DNA of 64,000 nucleotides from Sequoia sempervirens (lineage: Eukaryota > Streptophyta > Pinopsida > Cupressales > Cupressaceae). Position 1 is the stretch's first letter. Each line of letters begins with the position of its first letter. The notes below the pieces were generated by a model. That model was not told the origin of the DNA and ran no database searches. It worked only from the letters and a program-made list of their open reading frames with translations. Shown here one piece after another: positions 1 to 11,404 of the stretch. The stretch is from positions 493,714,320-493,778,319 of the forward strand of contig VDFB02270651.1 of NCBI GenBank assembly GCA_007258455.2, read 5' to 3'. The position numbers and the translations under genes are program-made.

Positions 1-305
1 CCTTCTGTTAGCTCAATAGTGTGCTGAATGATATCAAGATCATACCCCTCTAGATCATCATAGGACAAAGCCACTACTCCATATTTTTCACAGAAACTAA
101 TGAGTCTTTCTTTATCATGATGCGAGACATTTTTCCTGACTTAGAGATTCCTACCATCGGAGACCCGAAGGTCCACATAATCACTTATGTCTGCTACGAA
201 ATTCTGTTTATCATTTTGGGCATCATCACAATCAAATTTTTTTTGAGAGTAACCAATCCTTTCGAAAGTATATTAGATTTAAGCTACATAATTTGTCCCT
301 CATAA
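1..305 (-). pseudogene. Element A: linker leading into reverse transcriptase (cut by window edge)
   Basis: The minus-strand translation contains SDYVDLRVSDGR, then a DKERLISFCEKYG stretch, then VVALSYDDLEGYD and an HTIEL motif. This is the conserved linker just before the RT fingers in plant Ty3 polyproteins (compare AWRYEDLK and HTIPL in element C at 61.8 kb). The RT catalytic part is outside the window. An in-frame stop lies a little upstream, so no intact protein is expected. Confidence 0.65.
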
Positions 306-489
306 GCTTCGGCAATATTTGATTCAAGCTAATTAGCGAACTCCCCTGAGTGCTGGATAAAAGAGGCGATGTGTTCATTGCTTTCAAAAACTTGCCAACT
401 TTGATCATTGTTGGGGATCGCTGGTCGGACTAGTAACCGTACTGAATGTTCATTATGAAGAAGGTCAGAGACAAGATCAAACTAAGCAC

Positions 490-861
490 CAATCACGACC
501 ATGTGATCTGCGTTGCTATTTTGTCCTCAGGGAATAACTTCTTGATGTTGAAAGCTTCAAAACCATCAATCAGGTCCCAGAATCGGTGCCGATAGGATCT
601 CATGCAAACATTCTTTTCCACAGAAATTCCTCAGACTTGGTTGACTACTAGTTCAGAATCTCCAAACATAATTAATTTCTTAATGCCCATTCGTTCTGCA
701 AGGCTTAAACCTTGAATCAATCCTTCATATTCAACCTCATTGCTTGAATAGGCGAAATGAAAGCGGAAGGACCTCAACAATTTTTCATTTTGTGGGGATA
801 TTAGATATATCCCTACTCCAGCACCCACTTTGCTTCTTGCTCCATCAAAGTATAGTGTCCA
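490..861 (-). pseudogene. Element A: extra RNase H domain (aRNH, RVT_3-like) upstream of RT
   Basis: The domain opens with WTLYFDGARSK and continues with GAGVGIYL, NEVEYEGLIQGL and FGDSELVVNQV. These supply the first three catalytic acidic residues of RNase H (Asp in FDG, Glu in EYEG, Asp in GDSE). The frame then stops at 631, but a recognisable YRHRFWDLIDGFEAFNI continuation follows in another frame, matching YRHRVWDLLEGFDAFNI of element C. In most Ty3 elements RNase H follows RT. Here it lies between protease and RT. Confidence 0.75.
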
Positions 862-1129
862 AAGCTCATTTGGTTGGCTACCTTCGGATTCCTTGGTGAC
901 CTTTGGAAGCACTTGGTCTTCATCATAAATTACATAGGTGCCAAATCCTGTAGAATGATAATTGTCGAAAGGATCATTGTCCATGTGTTCACTCAAAAGA
1001 GCATCTTCTTTGTCATTCTGGTCTCCGCTCACCCTCTCTTCCTCCAGTAATTCAACACAATACATTTCTTGCTTGGTGATAGAGGTATGCACGACTTCAA
1101 AATTGATCAAGGCTTCATCCGCTACATGT

Positions 1130-1560
1130 TCAGAATGTAAAGCCTCCGATTCTATCTTCAATTTTGCACCGTGTTTGGTCTTGAGTATCAGATGTGACCA
1201 ATCCAAGGACAGATATCCGCCCACCTTTGAAGTAAGTTCTCGGGATAGATAGAGACCAAACATAGGAGGAACATCTATGATCACAATGTCTTGCGACACT
1301 GTGATACTATGGAAAGTGAATAGAGTTAAAGGAAGTGCTTTGATGACACCTACGGTCTCAACTTTATTCCCATCAAGCTGCATTACCTCTCTTTTCATAG
1401 GTTCGTAGTTGAGTCCCAAAGCTTCGGCTATCTGTTTAGGTGTAACCATGGTACTACGCCAGAATCAATCATAGCATTGTTTAATAACTTCTTTCCTATA
1501 ATGAGAGTCAAGAAGAAGGGTTGAGGTTTTAACTTATTCCTGTCCTTGGTAGGGGATTCC
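1130..1560 (-). pseudogene. Element A: retropepsin-like aspartic protease
   Basis: The minus strand gives PFFLTLIIGKKLLNNAMIDSG, in which Asp-Ser-Gly at about 1461-1470 is the retropepsin active-site triad. A one-base frameshift follows, and the domain continues as PKQIAEALGLNYEP, a VIKALPLTLF strand and IVIIDVPPMFGLYLSR. The enzyme would cleave the Gag-Pol polyprotein. The frameshift next to the active site means this copy cannot make it. Confidence 0.7.
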
Positions 1561-1749
1561 TTTGTATTTTTTGTAAGGACTTTAGCTAGCAATATTTGAT
1601 AAAGAACCTCTGCACTGGCAAACGACTCTGTTAGTGCTAGGTTGACCTCTTCTTGAAGTTCCTTCTATAATAGCATCTTTTGTTCTAGGATAACTAGAAT
1701 ATCCCATAGAGACACATTAGCAGATGATTTCTTTAATTTCTCTACCACA

Positions 1750-3390
1750 TTAAAATGTGACAAACTCAGAGGTTTCTGCTCCTTGGTTCTTGTTATAATA
1801 ATTTCCTTCTATGTTTGAGATGGTGACGGGATGGTTGAAGTACCAGGAATCTAATCGGAACACCTTTGAGTTGCGGGCTGGTTGGATGGGGAACAATTGA
1901 CTTGCCAGTGAATCTTTTTTTGAGTGCATTTTATAATCAGATTGCACTTGTGGTGTTTTGGATATGAACGCGTCATTAGCAAACACCGTTTCTTCTTCCT
2001 CCATCCAAGAGAAAAACACGCGATCAGGAGCAATATCGGCCTCTTGTTCTAAAGGCATTCCTTGTATTTGGGCAGTAAGAACCACACTCTCCATTTGTGG
2101 TGAAACATACATATAACCTCCATGTTTTGTTGTTGCACCTTGGCTGTGTTGCTCTGCCACCTTTTGTTGTAAGTTGCCACACAAATAGTTCTAGGGAATA
2201 TGCACATCATTGCAAGTGAAACACCATAGATTGATATCATCAATAAGGTTGTTCTACCCTACGATTAATTCCCTACTCGAGCTTGGCAATGTGCTCATCA
2301 GCGGAGTAGGCACCGACACCATTTGGTTTGCAGTTGGGGCTAGTGGATTAGTGTGAGGCATGCCCTGATATTGATTCTGCTGATAAGAAGACCACCTGCC
2401 TTGATAGTTTTGATATGAAGGCTTTAGAGGTGTTGATTGGTTCTCCTTAAGAGTGGTTATATCATTTTTCATGGTTCGCAACATCTCTTTGAGGCTGCTC
2501 ATTTCATCTTTGAAAGAACCTGATGTAGAGGCCACATTTTGTGGGCTTGCCACATATGTGTACATTGACTGGGCAGTTGTGGGTGCACTAGTTGATGCAA
2601 CCTCTTGTGTGGAGATCGATATTTCAGGAAATATCGGCATAATAGGCCAAGGAGGCAATTTTCCACAATCTATTAAATGATTCTCGGCTTTGATAGCAAT
2701 ACCATAAGCATCTGGTAGAGTAGCTCCTCCCAAAGACTTGATCATCATGGAAATGTCAGAATTGATGGACTTTAGATAAAATATAAATTCCAACTCAGGA
2801 GTCGGGCATATGGTAATAGGAATCCTCTGCCAATTTGCATGAAATTGGGCATTAAAGTCTGTTAGAGCCTCCTAGGGGGCTCATTTTATGACAGATAGTT
2901 GATAATACAATGAAGAACGATCTCTGCCATTCAAGAACCTCTCATAGAATGGATCTCTGAGCTCATCCCAAGTGTGAATTGAATTAGGTGTCAGTGTTTG
3001 GTACCAATCCAACGCCTTGCCTTTAAAAGACGCGGCGAGAAGCCTTAGGGCTACATTTTGTACTATAATCCTGTGTACCAGACATACGTCCGCCACGTCC
3101 TACAAATGTTTTGCTGGTGTTCTTGAGCTGTATCTGGTAAACTTTGGTATAGCTTTCATGGTTGAAACCGGGATAGTGCCCCAGACAGCAGGTGCTACCG
3201 GGGCTACTAGGGGACTTCCGGCATCCCATGCCACATAGTTTCTATTGGCGACCAGCAACATGGTGATAGGAATGGGCGGCGGGAATGGAATGGTTACTAG
3301 TTGATTTGCGACCTGGACTATCCATAGGGGAGGTACTAGTAAACTGGGGTTTCCTGTGGTTTGAGATCTAGTTACAGGTCGATGGCTCAT
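1750..3390 (-). pseudogene. Element A: gag polyprotein remnant
   Basis: Translation starts near MSHRPVTRSQTTG. A capsid-like core follows in another frame: LRLLAASFKGKALDWYQTL, then DELRDPFYERFL. This is the typical retrotransposon Gag signature in which nucleic-acid-binding capsid helices carry ALDWY and FxxRF. Next come DAYGIAIKAENHLI and a Ser/Gln/Tyr-rich segment ending near 2254, then a linker to the protease (2184-1750). I found no CCHC knuckle. At least three frame changes are needed to read it through. Confidence 0.7.
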
Positions 3391-3451
3391 ACACCCCTCT
3401 AAAACGCAATTTCATTTAAGCTCGGTCCCACTGGGCATGCTAGAAAAAGGA

Positions 3452-3470
3452 ACAAACTATTGACACCAAA
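3452..3470 (-). other. Element A: candidate primer-binding site
   Basis: On the minus strand, TTTTGGTGTCAATAG lies two or three bases inside the proposed LTR end (...CGTCA). Its TGG start fits a tRNA 3'-CCA match. Element B has the related TTTTGGTGCCCATC in the same position. The tRNA species was not identified. Confidence 0.35.
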
Positions 3471-3473
3471 ATT

Positions 3474-5012
3474 TGACGAGGTAACAGTGCCTTATGGGAA
3501 ACTCAGTTTAAGGGGGACCTTTTGCGCTAAACTGAGTAACCTCCAAGTTTTTAGAGAAGCCGACTTCTTCTATATTGGGGGTTTGAAAAGGGAAAAGGAA
3601 GTATAATAAAATCAAGTCTAACCTAAGGCAATGCACCAATACATAATGATAGGCATGATAAATCATAGATCTAAGGGCCTGAATGGTGTTGTAATGTTCC
3701 AGAACATCAGAGACTTAAGGTTATAGCATAGACAATTCATTCATTGACATTAAATATCATTGCATACATTCCTACTGCCAAGAATAGTCATTAGACATGA
3801 TCTAGGTAAGCAAACTTGCATTCAACATATATAGAAGTTCTTAAATGAAGTGTCCAAACAATAAAAAACATAGTTTACAGTTTGATCAAATAGCATAAAA
3901 AAATAGAAAGGCCAAACAATTGGCACAGTCTGAGAGTTTTTGCAATCAAATAAAACAATAATAAAGGCCTGACATCTTTTAATAAAACCAACGTTTTCCT
4001 CCAATTTTAGACCCCTTTTCTCATCACAGAGAAAAGTATATATAGCAGGTAAACCTCCCACCACTTCGGAGAGTAGTAATAGAAAAAATTTCGCAATCCC
4101 CAACAATGACGCCTGAATCAGAATATTCCCAAGGCCGTTACAACATAATAGATCTGGAACAAAGCATCCAATCATTCCAGGCATAGGTGTGTCTTCTACA
4201 AATGATGGTGGTGGTCTCGATAAGGAATGATCAGACAAGTGTCACCCCTTTGTGTGAATGATTATGACATGCAACGACCAATAGCATTATTTGGTTCATT
4301 TGGTCCATTGCCTGAATATGAGATCCATTGGTTAGGCATGTGGCAGCCTTTTGCTTCCCATATGAACCTCTCCCCCCTCGACGTCCAGGACTTGCATTAA
4401 TGATACACGTGTCAAATGGGTGGAGCCTTCATCAATGATGGAGGGAACGATCACCAGCCGAGCGCAAAAGAGACGAATGGCAACATTTTGCTGCCCGCAG
4501 TTGCTAATTCATCTCTGCGTTGAAAGATTTACAAATGGCAGACACGTAGCAAGTATACACTAAAAACAGTGACCATGGGGCCTGCCAAAAAATTTTTGGG
4601 AATGAGGGCTTCATGGCAGCCTTTTGGAACTCGATGAGGCATCAAGAAGATATGAACAAAAGTATCCCATAGCCGCAACACGTGGAAGCATAGCGGAGTT
4701 TCCTGGGATGCAAAAGAAATGCCGAGACTTGGAGTTGCAAGGAGTAGACATGTGAAGTGCAAAGAAAAACTTAGATAAAAGGTCGAGCTGATCTTGCGAT
4801 GCACGGGCCAACGCATAGAGAAAAATACACCCGAAGGGAGCTAGTTAAATATTTGTTAACACTAACCAATAGGAATTAACCACCAAAAGTGGAAAGTGTT
4901 CCACCCAAGTTAAGGAAGGGGACACCACATCACTTATCTCCTAGTTATTAAATGATAAAATCACTTTATTATCGTAAGCAAGTGTAATAAAAGTGTACGA
5001 AAAATATAGGAC
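3474..5012 (-). repeat. Element A: probable 5' LTR (right end not resolved)
   Basis: The stretch lies upstream of gag, begins (plus strand) with TGACGAGG next to the primer-site candidate, and contains no convincing ORF. A small inverted repeat (AACTCAGTTTAAG / CTAAACTGAG) lies near 3500-3530. The far LTR end is not visible. Element B inserted at 5013, so the rest of this LTR, or of element D's 3' LTR, may resume at 29169. Confidence 0.45.
5008..5012. repeat. Element B: left target-site duplication
   Basis: AGGAC directly precedes the LTR start, and GGGAC follows the right LTR at 29169-29173. Four of five bases match, as expected for an old 5-bp duplication. Confidence 0.6.
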
Positions 5013-5708
5013 TGTGAATGCTTGGTCTAGACCTGCTCAAACATGAGAAAAAAATCCAATGTTAGTTGAAATAAACAAATCTAAACTACCATTCCCCATG
5101 AAATTCATTCAAACATAATGAACAAGAAACAAAGTAAAATGATTAAATGAAAACTAATTAATTTATTCAAATGCTCAAATCAGAATCCCATGGGGGAATT
5201 GGTGCTTCTTTGATGTAGAAAGAAGCCCTTTCCCAATTCCTTGACAAGATTTGATGATGGATGTGTGATTCTTGATGAAAAATTTCCAATAACCTAGCTA
5301 TGCATGAGAAATGCTATGATAACTTGGATGAAAATGCATGAAATTTCATGAAATCTATAGGTAATAACTTTGCATGAAGTTTTGGATGATTGTGGATGAT
5401 TGTGGATTCCAAATCAATAGAGAAGGCCTCTATTTATAAGGAAGAAGGATTGAAGATTGAAGAATAGGATGGAATGTGGGATTAAATTTGAACCAATGGC
5501 ATTGTGCCACTTGTCAACATGCTAATGAAGGAGAGTGGAGCACATTTTGAACAATGTGCATGTTAAATGTAATTAAGTGAAATTTGAAATTCAAAAGATG
5601 GCTTGTGGAGGAAGAGTTGAAAGATGAGTTAATGCCACTTAGCTCAAGAAAAATGACATGTAAGAGCTATAAATGCCATGTTGGATGACAAGTCCTTTTG
5701 GGAGGGAG
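5013..5708 (-). repeat. Element B: left (3') LTR, segment 1
   Basis: This segment matches 27881-28576 almost base for base, from TGTGAATGCTTGG to CCTTTTGGGAGGGAG. It ends where element G begins. The match resumes at 12537. Confidence 0.85.
5704..5708. repeat. Element G: left target-site duplication
   Basis: GGGAG precedes the 5' LTR of G and TGGAG follows its 3' LTR (12532-12536). The uninterrupted copy at about 28573 reads GGGAGGGAGATTTC, which confirms the insertion point. Confidence 0.75.
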
Positions 5709-6260
5709 TGTTGGCATATGGCTTGCTTGATGGCATGTGGTTTCTAGTGTTTTCATTTCTGGCAACCTAAGTCATCCTTCCAGTTCGCAGACCAAGATTT
5801 ATCCATACCGACAAGATAAGTAAAGATCAGAGTTTTACCGGGAAAAAATATGAAGAACAGGGTATCCGGTCTGTTAATCGATTTGTATGCCTCACTAGAT
5901 CATCATTTTGAGTTGTGGATCTTTGAGAAAGTTTGTTAAGCATCTATACTATCTTGTTGTTAAGTTTTGTGATGTTGCATTGATCAGTGTATGTGTTAGG
6001 AGATTCGGTTGGATGCTTTGGCAGGATGTTTTCCTGTTTATTTGCTCATTGTGGCCGACCTAATAAATGCCGCATGTCGTGGATGTATAAGGAGTAATTG
6101 ATTAATTATGTCTTGTGTTGCTTATTTTGTTTTGGGTCCTAGCTATGTCTTAGCCAACTTTGATGGGTGCACATTATATTTAATTTGTGATTTGAGCCGA
6201 CCATTGAAGGATATTTCATGTTTTGTTAAAGCCAACTTGAAGCAATGAAATTTTTGTTAG

Positions 6261-6350
<90 letters not shown>

Positions 6351-6931
6351 TTGGTAATTCATTTTGTGTGTGAGAAGCAAGTGTGAAAGTGTGGGAATAT
6401 GTGTGAAGAGAAGAACATATGTGTGTGTGAATATTAGAAGGGTGATTGAGTGATCTTTGCATAGTTTCAGTAAAGTAGAGTAGACCAGAGTAGAGCACAA
6501 TAGGGTAGAAATACAAAATCAGTCAAAAGGGTTGAAGATCATGTACTGAGCTTCATTGGAACTAAATCCAAGCATTTGGATATGCTATCCTCTCAGTTCA
6601 ACTTTTTGTTGTAATCACAAATATTTTGTAAGGCAGCGAGCCGTCCTTATTTTGAGTAGTGAGCTCTAGGCAGTGTGCCTGAATGCATGTGTATTCCCTT
6701 TTATTCATACTTTTAATAGAGTATGAATTGTGGATTAACCTCCACCATGATTTTTCCCCTAACAAGGTTTCCACATAAAAATATTGGTGTTATTTTTCTT
6801 TGATTATATTGTTCATGTGCTTTCACCTTTATTTTTGTTCATGTGTTGCAAATGTTTTAAGGTCTGGATTTAAAGTTTAAATTTACTAAACACTGATTCG
6901 CCCCCCCTCTCAGTGTTCCCTGAGTCCAACA
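5709..6931 (+). repeat. Element G: 5' LTR
   Basis: Runs from TGTTGGCATATGG to TGAGTCCAACA, followed after two bases by the primer-binding site. It is about 96 bp longer than the 3' LTR, mostly because of an AT microsatellite. Confidence 0.88.
6263..6346. repeat. (AT)42 microsatellite in the 5' LTR of G
   Basis: An uninterrupted AT dinucleotide run of about 84 bases. The same place in the 3' LTR (near 11960) has only about five AT units. Confidence 0.97.
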
Positions 6932-6933
6932 AT

Positions 6934-6945
6934 TGGTATCAGAGC
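6934..6945 (+). other. Element G: primer-binding site (initiator Met tRNA)
   Basis: TGGTATCAGAGC two bases after the LTR is the classic plant primer site complementary to the 3' end of initiator methionine tRNA. Confidence 0.92.
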
Positions 6946-6992
6946 CAAGTTCCTCTGCAAAGGTTTAACAACTTGAGGTGGATCTTGAATTG

Positions 6993-8195
6993 CAATGGAC
7001 TCTGGTGGTCTTCAACAACAACTTATGGTGGCACTTGATGATCTTGACCAGTCTAAAGCAGAAGTCATGGAATTAAAAGAAAATCTTGTGGATGCTGAGA
7101 AATTCATTCAATCATTGAAGGATAAAATCAATGAGTCATGAGAAAAGAGGAAGGAACTTTGTGATCAACTGAAGCGGAAAGAAAATAAGAGTTTAGAAGA
7201 CGTTCACCTGAATTAGAGTCCCTAAAAGAGATAATTGAAGAATACGAAAAGCTTGCTAGGGACACTGCTACTCTAAAGCTTGAGATGGAATCTATGGTGA
7301 TGAAGCTAACTAAGGAGATTGAAGAAAGAAAGAAGAATGAGGAGAATCTGGCTTAGTCCTTGAAATAGAAATCTAAAGAATGCAACAGAGTTAATAGTGG
7401 ATTCATTTAGCTGGAGATTAAATTGCGACAATCTAGAAATAATGAACAAGAGCTTGAAAGATAGATAGTTATTCTCAGAGATAAACTCACTACTGCAAAT
7501 GAGTACAAGGAGAAGTTTAAAACTAGTTTTGCTAAGCTTGATGAGCTGACTAAAGGATATAAGATGCAAATGATAAGTGAGGTCTTGGATATGAGAAGGA
7601 ACAAAGCTCTGGATCTAAACATAAGGATCCTAGACAAAGAAATCAGATGAACAAAGGCAGAAGGTGTCCGGTAAGACAACCCAATGCTCAGAAGTTTAAT
7701 GGTTACTACTTTTCTTGCAATAAATTTGGTCATATGGCTTCTCAATGTAGAAGTAAAATAAATTCAAGCAGTCCATCATTTTTTGGTTAGTGTTTTAGTT
7801 GTAATAAGTTTGGTCATAAGTCAATTGAATGCAAAAGTATGCCTGTTAGTGTAAGGAATGTCAAATGCTACACCTGTGGAAAATTTGGGCATATTGCTAA
7901 TCAGTGCATATAAAAAGGAAATCAATGGAATGAATGATCTAGACAAAGAAATCCGATGTGTTACAATTGCAATAGATTTGGTCACATTGCAAGATTCTAT
8001 AGAAACAGAAACATGGATAGAAGAGGTTTGGTATACCAAGGAAAAATCTCACAGAAAGATGAAAAAGGGAAAGGGAAAGTGATTGTGGAAGAGATTAGAG
8101 ATCAGATGAAGAAAACATGGGTAAGGAAGAGTGACTTTGATGAAGGGAATAAGTCCGTACTAGAATCTTCTTTTGGTAATTCCTCCAAAAATTGA
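6993..8195 (+). pseudogene. Element G: gag-like protein with coiled coil and four zinc-knuckle units
   Basis: The ATG at 6993 opens MDSGGLQQQLMVALDDLDQ, then a Lys/Glu/Leu-rich coiled-coil region broken by stops (first near 7138). From about 7700 four related knuckle units follow: YFSCNKFGHMASQC (first Cys lost), CFSCNKFGHKSIEC, CYTCGKFGHIANQC (7866-7909) and CYNCNRFGHIARFY (last Cys lost). CX2CX4HX4C knuckles bind RNA in Gag. The Lys/Glu-rich tail ends at 8195. Four knuckles is unusual, since most plant LTR elements have one or two. Several stops make the copy inactive. Confidence 0.75.
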
Positions 8196-8641
8196 TCTCA
8201 AGCCATTGGCCTAGGGGGAGTCTTTTCAAGAAAAATTATTTGTTCCCCTGTTAGTAGCTGGCACCGTAATGCAGGAAATTGTCAGTAGCTGTGATAAAAG
8301 TTTTTAAATGCATCAATGATCACTTATGCAGAAACATGAGTAGTAGAAGGTCCACAGACAAATTTTTATTTTGTTGTTTGAGAAAAAAGAGTACCTGAAA
8401 CTCCTAGGGAAAAATATTTAATGTGGAAAAAAGGTTAGGTGCGTGAAGTTATAAAAGGGTATTTGGAACCCTCATTTGTCACCTTGCATTGAAGAAGAAA
8501 AAAAGGATAGCCTCTGTAGAAAAAATTTAGGAGTAAAGAAAATTCGGTAGCGAATTCATTAGGTATCTCAATTGCTTGTAGAATTTTGAATTTTGTGCTT
8601 GACATAAAAACTTGTTCTGTACAGATTGAAAAATCAAGCAA

Positions 8642-9600
8642 ATCAAACGAATAGTGAATTTGGATGAGTATAGTAGTGGAAAGATTAGGCCTATGAGAAA
8701 TTTGTTGCCAACCAGTGAATTGAAGTGGCTTGAAGGTGCGAAACATAAAAGTTTGGACATTTGGAATGATTTTCCTTATTTTGTTAACACAGAAGTGGTC
8801 AGGTTTATCCTGAATAGATTGAATGAGGACATGCTAAACTTGGATAAAACCTATCTTATTTCAAAGGATGTAATTAGAAATCTAAATGGTCTATGCAATG
8901 TTTGGGATATTCTAAAAAGAAGTCGATTCAGAACAAGGAAGTCAAAACCCTAACTGGAGTGACAGTAGATTAGAGGGCTCTAGTCATTTCACTGATCAAA
9001 GATCCAATAACAAGGTACATTACACATGGGATTCCATACAAAATTTTCTTCAGAAACAGGGAAGGCGCAACTTCGGCAGGTGTAGTTTATATCGCTCACA
9101 AAATGATAATGGAAGATGAAGACTTTGATCTGTGTGGATTGATGAAGGTTCAGTTGATGGAAAATGTGCAATTGAAGAAAGAAGCAGATTACCCCTTCAG
9201 GTTTGGTACTTTGATCATATGTATCATGATGTATTTTTTGAATTACTTGCCTCAAAATGATAATGTGGTATGGAAGAAAAGTGAACTAGTTTGTAAAAAA
9301 AAATTTGAACATTCTAATGCTTTGGGAAATTGTGAGCAAATATATGCAAATTTCTTTAAGGAATTTCTAGGAAAGTTTGGAGAAGTTAACATTCCCCTTC
9401 TAGTAAAGATGCTTGAATTTGGATCATCTTCCAGTAAAATAGAAAGGAAGCAGAAAAGGGATCTAGAGTTTGCAGATGACACCTCTCCAGTACATAAGTT
9501 TCCAAAATCTGAAAAAAAAGGCAAAGAACAAATAATTGTGGATATACTAGATGAAGAGGGTATGTGCAAGATCATGATGGGCCAAAAAGTGGTGATATGA
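8642..9600 (+). pseudogene. Element G: unrecognised ORF, first part
   Basis: After a poorly coding gap the plus strand reads MNLDEYSSGKIRP, SLDIWNDFPYFVNTEVVRF, YLISKDVIRNLNGLCNVW, then (other frame) IPYKIFFRNREGA, DFDLCGLMKVQLMENVQL, YPFRFGTLIICIMMYFLNYL. It ends at 9600 with a Lys/Glu-rich tail. The mix of conserved-looking aromatic and charged motifs looks like a real protein, not noise. I cannot assign it to protease, integrase, RT or RNase H, and I do not recognise the family. It probably continues after the insertion at 9603-10350. Confidence 0.55.
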
Positions 9601-9602
9601 TT

Positions 9603-10350
9603 GGTATGTGTAGGGTATGTGGCTGACAATTTTTTTTTACCCAAAATTGATGAAACAAAAGGGGTTTTAAAGGAGATTCTTAGCTTTCCACCAATATAAA
9701 TTATGCTTTACTTTTAATTTAATAAATAATTATTATTCATTTTCTATTTGAATTTCGACTAAAGTCCCGATTGATAGGTTGATTGAAAAACATATATAGC
9801 TTTCAAACAGTATCATATTTTTTGAATCTGAAACATTTGTCATATTCTATGCTTCTCATACTATAGGATTAAAAAAAAAATGAATTTCATGAAGTTTTGA
9901 CCAAGTTAAGGTGGTTAGACATACGATTTTTATATTTTTAAATGTTGTAATAAAAAATTCATAATTAATTATTTACTTGGAAAAAAATTACATAAAAATA
10001 TGTATCACATCAAGACATGAGTCCTCTACTTATATCTAAAATATTATAAAAATATTATCATTTTATTGTGGTTAGGGTGGTCAGACAGACACCTACTTCT
10101 TATTTTTTCCTTGAAATTTAAGTACTAGTACATTGAAATTTCAAAATTTCACCAAATAGATTTCTTTTTTTAAAATAAACCTAGTAGTTTAGAAACTACA
10201 TTCAATTTGATATAGATTCTATTCTTACATATTTTTGAAATAATATAGATAACTTATTCAAATTTTTTATATCAAATTGCCTAACTCTAATTTTTTTGAA
10301 TTTTTCGCCACTTAAGGGCCTATTTTTTCCATGATGACCCTACACATACC
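9603..10350. mobile_element. AT-rich insertion with 14-bp terminal inverted repeats, inside G
   Basis: GGTATGTGTAGGGT at 9603-9616 is exactly the reverse complement of 10337-10350. The 748 bases between are AT-rich and non-coding, while both flanks read as protein in G. It looks like a small DNA transposon of MITE type. I could not see a clear target duplication. Confidence 0.5.
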
Positions 10351-11200
10351 CAAGACTTTGATGAGTATACTCCTAGGGATGAACTAGAATCAATTGAACT
10401 AGATGTAACAATAGTCAAAGGGAGTGATGAAGAAGGTTTTTTACTCAAAGCAAAGATACTACAGATTGTTCAGGAGGAAGATGCAATGCAGAAGGTTGCT
10501 AACATATGGTTAGATGGACCCTCATATGAGCATGACCTAATTGAGAACACATTGAGTTCTTACTTTGTGCATAATAACATTGGTTTGGAAAGTTTGAAGA
10601 ATGTGCTTCCAGAAGAAATGATTGAATGTATCAGGGAGGCTATGGCCTCTAAACCATAGGATAGGAAAGAGGAAGAAGTAATTTTGCATCTGAAGGAGAA
10701 GTTTAGGCTGTCCCTTACGAAACTGAAAAATAAAATGAATGAGTTGAGGTAATGCATTAATTCAACTAATAAAATTTACAACTATTGTCTTCGGTGGCCT
10801 CATGTTGTTGGGAGGTATAAGGAAAAGCTGGAGCAAATTGAAGCTGAGTTGATCAAAATTGGTCAAGATTGCAGTATGCTTAAGGACTAGGATGGAGAAA
10901 TCAAGAAGAAGATTCAGGAATTGCAGTCTAAGCATGCAAAAGTCCACTTTACTAGAAACACCCTTGTGGACACCTTTTGGAAAATCAAGGATCTGACTAA
11001 ATGCAAGTTGGAGCAGCTGATTGAGGTCTTGAGGAAAGGAAAAAAACTAGAAGAAGCAATTACAATCCCAAAATCCCTTATTCAAATTATTAACAAGACA
11101 TTTGAGAATAATAACATGATCTTAATCATTGGGATTTTTGTAGAAGCATGGAAGAAATTTTTTCCAAGTATGAAAGATAAGTACAAGTTAATTTTCTAAC
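10351..11200 (+). pseudogene. Element G: unrecognised ORF, second part, coiled-coil rich
   Basis: The reading resumes as DFDEYTPRDELESIELD, continues through ILQIVQEEDAMQKVANIWLD and EEMIECIREAMASKP, then a long heptad-like Lys/Glu/Leu region (10660-11050: EKLEQIEAELIKIGQD, KIQELQSKHAKV). It ends EAWKKFFPSMKDKYKLIF at 11199. At least three in-frame stops are present. It reads as the C-terminal half of the ORF at 8642-9600, split by the insertion. Confidence 0.5.
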
Positions 11201-11390
11201 TTAAGCAGCAGTTGTACTTCAAAATTTGAATTTTTGAAAGGGAGAGAGATTAGTGAAGAATATATTTTACATTGATGTCAAAGGGGGAGGAGAGCAGTGA
11301 AAAATGCTTTATCATTCTAAGGGGGAGTTTGAGTTTTGAAATTTTGAATTCTGACACTCAGTCATTTTTCACTAAGTGTTGCCATGAATG

Positions 11391-11404
11391 CCAAAGGGGA
11401 AGAT
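11391..11404 (+). other. Element G: polypurine tract
   Basis: CAAAGGGGAAGAT abuts the 3' LTR start. It is the expected plus-strand priming site. Confidence 0.7.

Larger units (their letters stand above)
1..3473 (-). mobile_element. Tat-like Ty3 LTR retrotransposon A, 5' half (internal region)
   Basis: Reading the minus strand from the right, gag, a retropepsin, an RNase H domain and the linker that normally precedes reverse transcriptase follow one another before the window ends. Frameshifts and stops break the reading frame, so this is a decayed copy. The RNase H lies before the RT position rather than after it, which points to the extra RNase H known from the Tat group of Ty3 elements. RT, the second RNase H, integrase and the 3' LTR would lie to the left, outside the window. 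Confidence 0.8.

Noticed and set aside
117..305. Plus-strand ORF of 62 codons
   Set aside because: It is antisense to the recognisable pre-RT linker of element A.
3822..4816. Small minus-strand ORFs in the A LTR
   Set aside because: No motifs, overlapping frames, hydrophobic composition typical of AT-rich non-coding DNA.
6216..6516. Minus-strand ORFs with Tyr-Ile repeats
   Set aside because: They are the translation of the AT microsatellite and have no other support.
6934..6945. tRNA gene fragment
   Set aside because: The 12 bases are the primer-binding complement beside an LTR; no cloverleaf surrounds them.
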